Source of the DNA: Methylobacillus rhizosphaerae
Lineage (GTDB): Bacteria > Pseudomonadota > Gammaproteobacteria > Burkholderiales > Methylophilaceae
Direction of reading: 5' to 3'
NCBI RefSeq assembly: GCF_900187985.1
Contig: NZ_FZOA01000003.1
Location: forward strand, 124,001 to 188,000
Length of the DNA: 64,000 nt
Below are positions 53,892 through 63,320 of this stretch, piece after piece. Under the pieces are notes generated by a model that had not been told where the DNA came from, made no database searches, and saw only the letters and a program-made list of their open reading frames with translations. Position numbers and translations under genes: made by a program. Position 1 is the first letter of the stretch. Each line of letters opens with the position of its first letter.

Positions 53892-56800
53892 TTAGCCAAT
53901 AAACTTCCTGGCATTGCGGAACATGCGCATCCATGGTCCATCCTCACCCCAGCCATCAGGGTGCCATGAATGCTGTACTGCACGGAAAACCCGCTCAGGA
54001 TGAGGCATCATAATACTGAAACGCCCATCAGCGGTAGTCAGGCCGGTAATTCCCTGCGGGGAACCATTCGGATTAAACGGATAAATTTCGGTCGAAGCAC
54101 CATTGTTACCCACAAAACGCATGGTCACAAGTTTGTCTGCCACAGCACGTTGCTGGGTGGCCTCATCTGCAAATTCGGCATAGCCTTCGCCATGCGCCAC
54201 GGCAATCGGCATGCGGCTTCCCGCCATGCCACTGAAGAACAGGGATGGCGACTCCAGCACTTCCACCATCGCCACACGGGCCTCAAACTGCTCAGAACGG
54301 TTACGCACAAAGTGCGGCCACTGCCCTGCCCCCGGAATGATGCTGTGCAGGTTGCTCATCATCTGGCAGCCATTACAGATACCCAGCGCAAACGAATCAG
54401 CCCGGTTGAAGAAAGTCCAGAACTCCTCGCGCGCGCGCGGATTGAACAGGATGGACTTGGCCCAGCCTTCACCCGCACCCAGTACATCACCATAGGAGAA
54501 ACCGCCGCAGGCAACAAAACCGGCAAAATCCTTGAGGCTGACACGACCACTGATAATGTCACTCATATGGACATCATGTGCCTGAAAACCAGCGCGATCA
54601 AATGCCGCCGCCATTTCCACCTGGCCGTTGACACCCTGCTCACGCAGAATGGCCATCCTGGGTCTGGCGCCACTGGCAATGTAAGGCGCGGCAATATTCT
54701 CAGCCGGATCAAAACTCAACTTGGCATGCAGGCCGGCATCCTGTTCATCGAGGATGCGGTCATATTCCTGCTGCGCGCACTGCGGATTGTCACGCATCTT
54801 CTGCATCTGGTAAGTCGTCTCAGACCAGGCGCGATGCAGGGCAACACGGCTTTCCGCAAACACCACGCGGCCATCCTGATGAATACGAATATCACCATGT
54901 GAGGCTGGCGTGCCAATCACATGCACCAGGCCAGCAAGCTGCGGCTTGAGTTCAGCCACAATCGCATCGGCTTCCGCAGCACGCACTTGCAGCACAGCGC
55001 CCAACTCCTCGTTGTAGAGCGCAGCCACGGCATCTTCACCCAGGCTGGTGATATCGATATCCAGTCCGCAACGCCCGGCAAACGCCATTTCCACCACCGT
55101 GGAGAACAAGCCGCCGTCAGAACGGTCATGATAAGCCAGCAATTTACCTTCGCGGTTGAGCTTCTGCACACCGTCAAAAAATGCCTTGAGGCGCGCAGCA
55201 TCATCCACATCCGGTGCCACATTGCCAACTGCGCCATATACCTGTGCTAATGCGGAACCGCCCATGCGGTTCCTGCCTGCGCCCAGGTCAATCAATACCA
55301 GCTTGGTATCGCCCAGGTCCATGCGCAATTGCGGCGTCAGAGTCTTGCGTGCATCCGGCGTAGGGGCAAATGCAGTCACTACCAGTGAAATCGGCGAAGT
55401 CACGGCTTTCTTCTTGCCGCCCTCTTCCCATACCGTTTTCATGGACATGGAATCCTTGCCCACTGGAATGCTGATTCCCAGCGCAGGGCAAAGCTCCATG
55501 CCGACAGTCTTCACGGTGTCAAACAAGGCAGCATCCTCACCCGGATGTCCGGCTGGTGCCATCCAGTTGGCAGAAAGCTTAAGCTCGCTGATGTCATCAA
55601 TCAGGCTGGCAGCGATATTGGTGATGGATTCGCCAATCGCCATGCGACCAGAGGCAGGCGCATCAATCAACGCCAACGGTGCCTTCTCGCCAATCGCAAA
55701 AGCTTCACCACGATAAGTCTCAAATCCAGCCAGTGTCACCGCCACGTCAGCCACCGGCACCTGCCATGGGCCGACCATCTGGTCACGTGCAATCAGGCCG
55801 GTAACGGAACGGTCACCGATGGTGATCAAGAAAGTCTTGTCTGCTACACCCGGCAGACGCAACACACGGCCAGCCGCCTCTTTCAGATCGATATTGGCAT
55901 GGTCAAAAGCCGGCAATGTACGTTCCGCATGCGTGACATCACGCGTCATCTTCGGCGGCTTGCCCAGCAGCACGGATAAATCCATATCCACCGGATTGTT
56001 GCCGAAATGGCTGTCCGCCACGGTTAAATGCTTCTCTTCAGTCGCCTCGCCGACTACTGCGAACGGGCAACGCTCGCGTTCGCAGATAGCGGTAAACAAT
56101 GGCAGGTCTTCCTTGCGCACTGCCATCACATAACGCTCTTGCGCCTCGTTGCTCCAGATTTCACGCGGTGCCATGCCTGGCTCTTCATTGTGCACATCGC
56201 GCAACTGGAACCGAGCACCCACGCCAGCATCGTTCACCAGCTCCGGGAAAGCATTGGAAATACCGCCTGCACCTACGTCATGGATGCTCAGAATCGGGTT
56301 CTTGTCGCCCAGCTGCCAGCAACGGTCGATCACTTCCTGCGCGCGGCGTTCCAACTCCGGGTTGCCACGCTGCACAGAGTCAAAATCCAGGTTTTCAGTA
56401 TTGGCGCCGGTATCCATACTGGATGCCGCGCCGCCGCCCAGACCGATCAACATGGCCGGGCCACCCAGTTGGATCAGTGCTGCACCAGGAGGGATCGGGT
56501 TCTTTTTCGAATGCTTGGCAGAAATATTGCCCACACCACCTGCCAGCATGATGGGCTTGTGATAACCGCGAATTTCCCCAGCCGCTTCGATTTCCAGGGT
56601 ACGGAAATAACCGGCGATATTCGGGCGGCCAAATTCATTATTGTAGGCAGCACCACCCAGAGGGCCATCCACCATGATCTGCAACGGTGAAGCAATACGG
56701 CCTGGCTTGCCGTTATCCTGCTCCCATGGCTGCTTGAAGCCAGGAATATTCAGGTTGGAAACCGAGAAACCAGTCAAACCGGCTTTTGGCTTGGAACCAG

Positions 56801-57785
56801 ACCCTGTCGCGCCCTCATCACGGATTTCACCGCCCGCGCCAGTGGCCGCACCGGCAAACGGAGAAATCGCTGTCGGGTGGTTATGCGTTTCCACCTTCAT
56901 GAGGAAATGCATATCCTCTTCCACAAAGCCATACTCACCATCGGCTTGCGGATAAAAACGCTGCGTCTTGCTGCCTTCGACGATAGAAGCATTATCTGCA
57001 TAAGCCACCACCGTCTTGCCGGGATGCAACTTATGCGTGTTGCGGATCATGCCGAACAGCGATTGCGCCTGGGCCACGCCATCAATCACCCAATCCGCAT
57101 TAAAAATCTTGTGCCTACAGTGCTCGGAATTTGCCTGCGCAAACATCATCAGCTCAACATCCGTCGGATTACGGCCGATACGCTGGAAATTCTCCACCAA
57201 GTAATCCACCTCATCCGGGGAAAGCGCCAGACCCATATCTGAGTTCGCCGCATCCAGCGCTGCCTTGCCGCCTGCCAGGATATCCACGCTGGATAAAGGT
57301 GCAGGCTCTGCCGTGTGATACAGCTTCTGCGCATCATCCAGGTTGGCAAACACCGCCTCCGTCATACGGTCATGAATCAAGGGACGCAATGCCGCCTTTT
57401 CTGCTTCGGTCAACGGGCTGCCATCCGCAGTGCCTGCATAATAAGCCACCCCACGCTCCAGACGCTGGATCGCCTCGATACCGCAATGGCGGGCAATATC
57501 CGTTGCGCGTGACGCCCAGGGAGAAATCGTACCCGGACGCGGAATCACCAGGAACAACTCGCCAGCCAATATCTCCTCGCCCGTGCGCGGGCCATAAGTC
57601 AGGATCTGCTTCAGCGTATCCTGCTGCGCAACACTCAGGGGCACATCACTCCAGGCAAAATGCCAGAACTCGGCATACAAATGCGTAATGCGCGGCGCAA
57701 CCGCCTGCAACGCAACCTGGATTTTCTCGATACGGAACGGGGATAAAGCGGCACTGCCACGGAAACTGATCATTTGGCTGGACAT
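53892..57785 (-). CDS. purL: Phosphoribosylformylglycinamidine synthase
   Basis: About 1297 aa, the large single-chain form. Makes FGAM from FGAR, glutamine and ATP, the fourth step of purine synthesis. N-terminal FGAM-S domain, two AIRS-like halves ([24 protein letters not shown]), and a C-terminal class I glutaminase with the nucleophile in [15 protein letters not shown] and the His in [14 protein letters not shown] at 57785 (MSSQMISF) or 57773 (MISFRGS) both fit; homologues usually begin near the latter. It stands alone, 147 bases from the ankyrin gene. Confidence 0.97.
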   Translation of the reverse strand: MSSQMISFRGSAALSPFRIEKIQVALQAVAPRITHLYAEFWHFAWSDVPLSVAQQDTLKQILTYGPRTGEEILAGELFLVIPRPGTISPWASRATDIARHCGIEAIQRLERGVAYYAGTADGSPLTEAEKAALRPLIHDRMTEAVFANLDDAQKLYHTAEPAPLSSVDILAGGKAALDAANSDMGLALSPDEVDYLVENFQRIGRNPTDVELMMFAQANSEHCRHKIFNADWVIDGVAQAQSLFGMIRNTHKLHPGKTVVAYADNASIVEGSKTQRFYPQADGEYGFVEEDMHFLMKVETHNHPTAISPFAGAATGAGGEIRDEGATGSGSKPKAGLTGFSVSNLNIPGFKQPWEQDNGKPGRIASPLQIMVDGPLGGAAYNNEFGRPNIAGYFRTLEIEAAGEIRGYHKPIMLAGGVGNISAKHSKKNPIPPGAALIQLGGPAMLIGLGGGAASSMDTGANTENLDFDSVQRGNPELERRAQEVIDRCWQLGDKNPILSIHDVGAGGISNAFPELVNDAGVGARFQLRDVHNEEPGMAPREIWSNEAQERYVMAVRKEDLPLFTAICERERCPFAVVGEATEEKHLTVADSHFGNNPVDMDLSVLLGKPPKMTRDVTHAERTLPAFDHANIDLKEAAGRVLRLPGVADKTFLITIGDRSVTGLIARDQMVGPWQVPVADVAVTLAGFETYRGEAFAIGEKAPLALIDAPASGRMAIGESITNIAASLIDDISELKLSANWMAPAGHPGEDAALFDTVKTVGMELCPALGISIPVGKDSMSMKTVWEEGGKKKAVTSPISLVVTAFAPTPDARKTLTPQLRMDLGDTKLVLIDLGAGRNRMGGSALAQVYGAVGNVAPDVDDAARLKAFFDGVQKLNREGKLLAYHDRSDGGLFSTVVEMAFAGRCGLDIDITSLGEDAVAALYNEELGAVLQVRAAEADAIVAELKPQLAGLVHVIGTPASHGDIRIHQDGRVVFAESRVALHRAWSETTYQMQKMRDNPQCAQQEYDRILDEQDAGLHAKLSFDPAENIAAPYIASGARPRMAILREQGVNGQVEMAAAFDRAGFQAHDVHMSDIISGRVSLKDFAGFVACGGFSYGDVLGAGEGWAKSILFNPRAREEFWTFFNRADSFALGICNGCQMMSNLHSIIPGAGQWPHFVRNRSEQFEARVAMVEVLESPSLFFSGMAGSRMPIAVAHGEGYAEFADEATQQRAVADKLVTMRFVGNNGASTEIYPFNPNGSPQGITGLTTADGRFSIMMPHPERVFRAVQHSWHPDGWGEDGPWMRMFRNARKFIG

Positions 57786-57797
57786 GAAGAAATTCAA

Positions 57798-58112
57798 ACA
57801 GTTGGCAAAAACGGAATTTTACCAGATTATGCCTGGCCTTAGCGCCCAGTATGTAGCCACGCGCTATTGATATAAATTCAACAAAGAAGAACATGCCCAA
57901 AGGCAACAGTGAGAGAAAACGGATTGGGTGATGTCTAGCGTTTACCCACATGCCTGCCAATCCATCCTGAAGCGCACCAGATCAATCCGCCGTCTATTCG
58001 CTGCAAGAGTTTGCAAACGGCTGCATAGAGTCTGAAATGATCACGTAACGCACACCGTGGAATGCAAAACACTAAGCAATATCCAGAGACAGCAAGATAG
58101 CCTGCATTGAAA
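57798..58112. other. Intergenic region between purL and the XRE regulator
   Basis: No gene was found here that stands up to inspection. The end nearest purL includes A/T-rich promoter-like sequence on the minus strand (a TAAAAT about 30 bases before the purL start). The rest shows no RNA fold, repeat or reading frame I would support; a purine-responsive riboswitch or PurR box was looked for and not seen. Confidence 0.5.
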
Positions 58113-58130
58113 TGTCAAATATATTTGACA
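58113..58130. promoter_or_regulatory. Perfect 18-bp palindrome, candidate operator of the XRE antitoxin
   Basis: TGTCAAATATATTTGACA is its own reverse complement. Its right end is also the TTGACA -35 element of the promoter for the toxin-antitoxin pair, so a bound dimer would block polymerase. Confidence 0.7.
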
Positions 58131-58155
58131 GTCATGACATCCAGAGTGCTATAGT
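58125..58155 (+). promoter_or_regulatory. Promoter of the XRE/AbiEii pair
   Basis: TTGACA at 58125-58130 and TATAGT at 58150-58155 with a long 19-base spacer. The -10 ends six bases before the ATG at 58162, so the transcript probably starts at or beside the start codon (leaderless), and no ribosome site is visible. Confidence 0.55.
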
Positions 58156-58161
58156 AAAACC

Positions 58162-58635
58162 ATGTTGATCAATCTTTCCTCCATAGGCCAACAAGTCAAA
58201 ATGCTCAGGACGCAAGCCAGCGTTACACAAGCCGACTTAGCCAAACGCGCCGGTGTCTCGCGCGCCACAATCAATACCCTGGAAAATGGCGGACTCCGGG
58301 AAATTGGCGTCAACCGGCTTTTCACCATCGTAGAAGCCGCAAAACGCCTATCGCCTGCGCCAACAACACCCGCTGCAACATTACCGGATGGAAAAGCCCG
58401 GATACTCAACCTGTCTTTTCCCTACGACTGGAGCAACCCTGGACTGGATGACGATATCCTGATCCATAATGTCATCGAACGTGGACTATTTGAGGACATC
58501 GTGCGCATCACGGCCCATTACGGCCTGGCAAGAATCCAGTCCATCGCTGCCCCGTTCGCGGCAAACAACCCCATGGCGGCTGCAAGCCTACATCGCATGC
58601 TTGGCAACATTAGCAAGGCATTGCAACATGTTTAA
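58162..58635 (+). CDS. XRE-family regulator, likely antitoxin
   Basis: 157 aa. The first 65 residues are an XRE helix-turn-helix: GQQVKMLRTQASVTQADLAKRAGVSRATIN (core TQADLAKRAGVSRATIN) and LENGGLREIGVNRLFTIVEA. The remaining 90 residues (FPYDWSNPGLDDDILIHNVI) are typical of regulators paired with AbiEii-like nucleotidyltransferases. It overlaps the next gene by eight bases. A perfect palindrome over the promoter supports autorepression. Antitoxin function is inferred from pairing. Confidence 0.85.
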   Translation: MLINLSSIGQQVKMLRTQASVTQADLAKRAGVSRATINTLENGGLREIGVNRLFTIVEAAKRLSPAPTTPAATLPDGKARILNLSFPYDWSNPGLDDDILIHNVIERGLFEDIVRITAHYGLARIQSIAAPFAANNPMAAASLHRMLGNISKALQHV

Positions 58636-59371
58636 CCGCACCTGGATGCCAGAGCGCACGCGCATCGTCTACGACGCCCTGAAACAAGAACCCCTGATGT
58701 CAGGCTTCATACTCATCGGTGGCACCGCATTATCCATCCAGATCGGACACCGACTGAGCGAAGACCTCGATTTCTGGTTGCCCGCATCCAGCCTGTCGAC
58801 ACCTCGCATCAACTCCATCCTGGCCAACCTACATACGCAGGGCTATCACAACCAGCTGGTCACCCCGGCCTGGCAAATCAGCCAGGCCAAAATCAACGGC
58901 ATCGACCTGCTCATCCAATCGCGCGACCATGTGATTGCAGGAGTAAAAGTCACCTTCTTTGCCAGGCTCGACGTGCCCTACACCCACTTTGCAACACTCC
59001 CTCGCAGCAGGGAGAACAGCATGCACTTCGACATCATGTCGCAAGATGGCATATTCCGGATGAAATCCTGGCTTATCTCCCAAAGAACCCGCTCACGCGA
59101 CTTGTACGACCTGATGGTACTCACAAGAGATCATGGCAAATCCATTGAAGACATCCTGACCGCAGGCCTTGCTGCCGACCCAAGCTTCTCTAAAGAATAT
59201 GCAAAAGACGTACTGCTCGGCACTATCCCCCTGGATGCCCATGACGAAGGCTTCGCATCCATCGGGCTCGATCTGGATATCAAGGATATTCACGCCTTCT
59301 TCCACGAGCGTATCAACCACTATGAAATCACCCTGGCCCAAACCATCCTGACAGCACACAAGACACCGTAA
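58628..59371 (+). CDS. AbiEii/AbiGii-type nucleotidyltransferase, likely toxin
   Basis: 247 aa. ILIGGTALSIQIGHRLSEDLDFW near residue 30 is the GG(T/S)-x-DxD nucleotidyltransferase core (quoted here as IGGTALSIQ and SEDLDFW), with the metal-binding carboxylates. SQDGIFRMKSWLISQRTRSRDLYD includes a K-RxxxRDxxD helix seen in this superfamily. AbiEii toxins act on nucleotide substrates such as tRNA ends (family knowledge). The ATG at 58628 lies inside the regulator's last codons; a longer frame from 58469 is only the antitoxin read in another frame. Type IV-like pairing with an XRE antitoxin is likely. Confidence 0.85.
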   Translation: MFNRTWMPERTRIVYDALKQEPLMSGFILIGGTALSIQIGHRLSEDLDFWLPASSLSTPRINSILANLHTQGYHNQLVTPAWQISQAKINGIDLLIQSRDHVIAGVKVTFFARLDVPYTHFATLPRSRENSMHFDIMSQDGIFRMKSWLISQRTRSRDLYDLMVLTRDHGKSIEDILTAGLAADPSFSKEYAKDVLLGTIPLDAHDEGFASIGLDLDIKDIHAFFHERINHYEITLAQTILTAHKTP

Positions 59372-59425
59372 CCCTTCGCAGGTAAATCACTACCGCCAGA
59401 AAACCTCCGTCACCAGAAGATGATC

Positions 59426-59456
59426 CTCTCATGCCGGACATCATCCGGCATGAGAG
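59426..59456. terminator. Perfect 13-bp stem-loop between converging transcripts
   Basis: CTCTCATGCCGGA (59426-59438) pairs with TCCGGCATGAGAG (59444-59456) around CATCA; GAT/ATC flanks extend it after one mismatch. It lies between the AbiEii gene and the end of the FecA-type operon, with no U-run on either strand. Confidence 0.55.
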
Positions 59457-59460
59457 AATC

Positions 59461-59598
59461 CTACATCCAGTAAAACCCTGATATCAGCAGACTCAACTCA
59501 ATTGCCAGTAGCAGGAAGAACAACGCAGGCAGCACGACCAGCCAACTTTCGTGCAGCAGCCATTGTTTGAGGCAGATGATGAGCCTGGATAATGACAT
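59461..59598 (-). CDS. 45-residue single-span membrane protein coupled to the TonB receptor
   Basis: The ORF starts with an ATG (plus-strand CAT at 59596-59598) four bases after the receptor stop and ends at a TAG at 59463-59461. The protein begins MSLSRLIICLKQWLLHE, then has one long hydrophobic span, WLVVLPALFFLLLAIELSLL, and ends ISGFYWM. The short gap suggests translational coupling, and a stem-loop follows directly. No family is recognised. Its size is below usual gene-calling limits, so it may be unannotated in relatives. Confidence 0.6.
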   Translation of the reverse strand: MSLSRLIICLKQWLLHESWLVVLPALFFLLLAIELSLLISGFYWM

Positions 59599-59602
59599 CC
59601 AC

Positions 59603-62600
59603 TTATTTCCGAGGATCAAAGTCATAGCTCAGACTAACCCATGCCGCTCTTGGTGCCCCAGGAGACAAAAAGTTGGTCATCAACCAGTCGTTGGAGTTGT
59701 GATTGTAGCCATCTGGACCAATAGCTCCATTGATAGATGGCGAGAAAGGATTTCTTCCTAACCTTCCGGCAGTGAAATACTCTTTATCCAGTAAGTTGTT
59801 GACTCTTAAACCCAATGTCCATTCTGAATTGATCTTGTAGCTGGTTTGAAAATTCAAAGTCAGATATCCCGGTGTAGTCCCTGGATTATCAGATACTGGC
59901 CTAGCACGCAACTGACCGTTATTGTCCAATTCGTAAATAGTTTCACCGCTCCTGTGTTTGTTGTTTTCATTACCTCGCACAAAGGCGAAGGAATGAGCAA
60001 CTGCCGTTATTCCGACTTGCCACTTTGGAGTTACCTGATAACTGAGAGTGGCATTTAAATTGTGTAATGGGACCCCAGGCATGCGATTACCAGGCTTGAC
60101 CTTAATCCGGCGGCCAGTATTCTCCAGATCATACACACACGCCCCAGAGTCATTGCAATACGGATCTAATGTAGAACTGCTGTTATCATCCGCCGTCATG
60201 GTAAAAGTGTCCTGGAAAGTCGCATCAGTCAGCGCATAGTTGACGCGAATCCTCAGCTTATCAAAAGCCGCAGTGATGCCAGCCTCCAGACCTCTACGCC
60301 GGGTCTTGCCGATGGTATCGAAGAAGTTACGATTCCCCGGGAAGCTGATCATATAAATGTCGTCTTTGAGGTCTGTCTGATACAAACCAAGATTCCACTC
60401 CACGTTATCTCCCCATGTACCACGCATGCCCAGGTCATAAGTTGTCGCCTTGATCTGTGGTAGATAAGGGTCACCTGAGAGTGTAGTAGGCAAAGAGCAG
60501 GAACGGTTTTCACCGATACTTTTTTCAATGTATTTCATTGTTCCATCTGGATTCACACCAGCCGGGATCAGTGTTTTGTCAAAAGCGCACCCTAACTCAA
60601 TAACTGATGGTGTACGTGTTCCCTGCGACCAATTACCATAGACATTTAGATTAGGACTAGCCTGCCAGGTTGCTCCCAATGAAGGGTTAAAAGAGTAATA
60701 GCTAAACTTCTCTTTTTCAGCAGGATGCAAAAGTTTAGAAGCATCCGGCGTAATATAGCCAGTGGTAGGGCACTCACCGTTAACACATACGTCATAATAG
60801 TTGGGGTAGGCTTGAAATTGCGCCAAATCCCATACAAAAGTACCAAAGGTTCGCGAAGCAATCTTGTTCTTGCCTCGCGTCTCGTTATAACGGGCTGACG
60901 CAGTAAAATGCAACGTTTCTACAGGACTCCAGGTTTCGCTGGCATAAATACTTTTGGTGAGTTGGCTGCCATCAAAATTATTATTACTGATAGCCTGACT
61001 AGCAGCAGCATATTGATCACGAATCTGATCTGGAGCGAGAAAAACATCACGCTCAGCATCCATCATCCCCAGCATTTGGCTGCTGGTATAACTGGCAGAT
61101 GGCGCATCCAGTGACATTCCGATCATGAATTTGTGCTTGGGATAATTCCAGTTGAATTGAATTGAGGCACCATCAGTAACTTGATCAATTTGAGTGTTGC
61201 TTAATACAGCAGTAGGTGTACCGTCAACCACACCTTCTGACCCTGGTCCAGTCCCATATACTGCCCCATCCACTGTTTGAGGAGTCCTAAGACCTGGCAC
61301 AGGTATTGAAAGTGCACGCAAGCCTTGATCTTCCGGCTGTGTTATATCCCCATGACATACATCTCCATTGATTGGAGGCCTAAACACGACAACATGCTTG
61401 ACTCCAGCTCCATCCCCGGGAGTTGTATCTCCAGCCTCAACAGTATCCGGGGTATAGTAGTAAAAACTTGTGGCTCCTATCACAAATGTCGATATGGGGT
61501 CATTGGCAACCGATAGACTAGAAAGACTTGTAGTTGATTCAAAATAATACGAAAGGTCTCCATTAGAATAAGACGAAGTCTCTCCATTAGGCGCCTCGGG
61601 ATAACCTTCTCCACCCGGAGTAAAGATATTGGTTTGCTCAAAATTTTTCTGGCGTTGAAAATTATCAAGTGCACGCGCTAAAAATGCAGGATCAGTAAAC
61701 TCAGCATTTAGGGCACTAGGAGGTAACGCAGCAAAAGCCTCTTCAATCGTGGGAGCAAAAAGAAATGCGGATAATGCCGGATCGTCAAATAAAGTCCCCC
61801 AATCTCCATTCTGCCACGGGATCACAGCATAATCTGGCAGGCCATACTGATTGGTACTATTGAACAGGCAGGTAAACTGTTCACCTTCTGCTAAATTACG
61901 CTTGACTTGCTGATTGCCAAACTCTGTATATACATCCCCTCCCAAAGACTTTCGTTTGCTATTTCTTCTGTATACTTGTCCTGTTACAGTAAAGTTTTCA
62001 TTCACAAAGTAACTTCCAGATAACTGAAACTGCCACAGTCGATTATCCGTAGTATCCGGAGAAGTAAAAACTCCATTTCTATCCTGCTTATACATTTCAT
62101 TGGGCAATAAACCATTCCCCACAAGATCGTTCCAGGCAACAAGGGTACTCAAGTTGAGGTCTAGCTTATCTCCGCGATAACTTGCCTTGCCAAATACTTG
62201 GTTAACCCGGCTTGGTGAATTGGTACGCCAGCCATCTTCAAGAAATATGTTAGCGGCAGCAAATCCTGCCACTGTGCCATTATTCCAGCCACCTGATGCT
62301 TGAAGTTGCCGTCTCCCAAAAGAACCAGTTAACACTTCAGCTTCAACTCCAGGGTTATTGAAACCATCTTTTGTTTTCATTGATAATGCGCCACCTAGTG
62401 TTCCCAGGCCAAAAACTGGATTAGACCCAGGAAATACATCGAAAGTCGCTAGCGCATTCATGGGAATCATGTCCCAGTTGACGACATCACCGAAAGGCTC
62501 ATTCACTCGGATACCATCAAAAAATGCAGATAATCCCTGAGGTGTACCAATCTGTGGTCCCGCTGTGAATCCACGATAGGTCACATCCATCTGAAAAGGG

Positions 62601-63199
62601 TTACCCTGATAGTCATTCACATTGACTGATTGTAATTTGGAGTTCATTAACTCTGTCAGGCTCAAGGAATGCGCCTCCTTGATATCCTTGGCGGTCAGGC
62701 TTTGGACATTGCCGGGAATTTCCTCTTTGGTCAGCCCCAATCCAGGTAATGGCCCGACTTCGTAGAAGCGTTTGGCGCGAACTTCGACGGCATCCACGTT
62801 GAAATTAATGAAAGATTGCTGTCCTGGCAATTTATCCGCTTCAGGATCTGCCTTTTTCAACTGGTACCTGCCCTGTTCATCCTGCACCGCCTCCAGGCCA
62901 CTGTCCCGGAGCAGGTTGGCAAACCCTTCGTTGGTGCTGAACTGCCCACGGAGGGAATGGCTGCGTTTGCCTTTGGTCAAGGCGGGATCAAACCCCAGCA
63001 AGATGCCGGACTCGGCAGCGTAGCTGGGCAAGGTGTCACTGAGATCGCCTGCTGGGATGTCGTAGGTTTTTTTGGGGATGGTTTTATCCAGCGGTTCTGC
63101 CGCCCATAACGGCATGTTCCCCAACATCATGCACATGAGCACAATGGGTTTGACCTTGTAACCGTGTTTCCCCTTTACGCCAGCAACCACCTTGTTCAT
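59603..63199 (-). CDS. TonB-dependent receptor with STN signalling domain, unusually large
   Basis: 1198 aa; FecA-type receptors are usually 700-850. Signal peptide ends PLWAAEP. An STN domain (about 45-120, YDIPAGDLSDTLPSYAAESG) contacts the FecR-like anti-sigma factor. Plug from about 150 with DVTYRGFTAGPQIG and PQGLSAFFDGIRVNEPFGD, then a beta-barrel. Roughly residues 450-700 (about 61100-61850) hold an added segment rich in Gly, Thr, Pro and Asp, probably an enlarged extracellular loop. It lies 121 bases downstream of fecR, so this is a FecIRA surface-signalling system; the ligand is unknown. Confidence 0.88.
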   Translation of the reverse strand: MNKVVAGVKGKHGYKVKPIVLMCMMLGNMPLWAAEPLDKTIPKKTYDIPAGDLSDTLPSYAAESGILLGFDPALTKGKRSHSLRGQFSTNEGFANLLRDSGLEAVQDEQGRYQLKKADPEADKLPGQQSFINFNVDAVEVRAKRFYEVGPLPGLGLTKEEIPGNVQSLTAKDIKEAHSLSLTELMNSKLQSVNVNDYQGNPFQMDVTYRGFTAGPQIGTPQGLSAFFDGIRVNEPFGDVVNWDMIPMNALATFDVFPGSNPVFGLGTLGGALSMKTKDGFNNPGVEAEVLTGSFGRRQLQASGGWNNGTVAGFAAANIFLEDGWRTNSPSRVNQVFGKASYRGDKLDLNLSTLVAWNDLVGNGLLPNEMYKQDRNGVFTSPDTTDNRLWQFQLSGSYFVNENFTVTGQVYRRNSKRKSLGGDVYTEFGNQQVKRNLAEGEQFTCLFNSTNQYGLPDYAVIPWQNGDWGTLFDDPALSAFLFAPTIEEAFAALPPSALNAEFTDPAFLARALDNFQRQKNFEQTNIFTPGGEGYPEAPNGETSSYSNGDLSYYFESTTSLSSLSVANDPISTFVIGATSFYYYTPDTVEAGDTTPGDGAGVKHVVVFRPPINGDVCHGDITQPEDQGLRALSIPVPGLRTPQTVDGAVYGTGPGSEGVVDGTPTAVLSNTQIDQVTDGASIQFNWNYPKHKFMIGMSLDAPSASYTSSQMLGMMDAERDVFLAPDQIRDQYAAASQAISNNNFDGSQLTKSIYASETWSPVETLHFTASARYNETRGKNKIASRTFGTFVWDLAQFQAYPNYYDVCVNGECPTTGYITPDASKLLHPAEKEKFSYYSFNPSLGATWQASPNLNVYGNWSQGTRTPSVIELGCAFDKTLIPAGVNPDGTMKYIEKSIGENRSCSLPTTLSGDPYLPQIKATTYDLGMRGTWGDNVEWNLGLYQTDLKDDIYMISFPGNRNFFDTIGKTRRRGLEAGITAAFDKLRIRVNYALTDATFQDTFTMTADDNSSSTLDPYCNDSGACVYDLENTGRRIKVKPGNRMPGVPLHNLNATLSYQVTPKWQVGITAVAHSFAFVRGNENNKHRSGETIYELDNNGQLRARPVSDNPGTTPGYLTLNFQTSYKINSEWTLGLRVNNLLDKEYFTAGRLGRNPFSPSINGAIGPDGYNHNSNDWLMTNFLSPGAPRAAWVSLSYDFDPRK

Positions 63200-63320
63200 T
63201 CAATTTCTCCCTTATGCAGCAAAGTTTATTTTTTGTATTGCCTTGCTGCTATGCCGAATGAAATTGAAAATCCGGAAAACGTTGATGAATATTTTTTCAG
63301 CGGTGACTTTTTATCTCATC

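Noticed and set aside
57646-57960. Minus-strand 104-codon frame covering the purL start
   Set aside because: It overlaps the conserved N-terminus of purL and has no recognisable domain or ribosome site.
58469-58627. A longer N-terminus for the AbiEii-type protein
   Set aside because: The extra 53 codons are the antitoxin gene in another frame; the nucleotidyltransferase similarity begins after ATG 58628.
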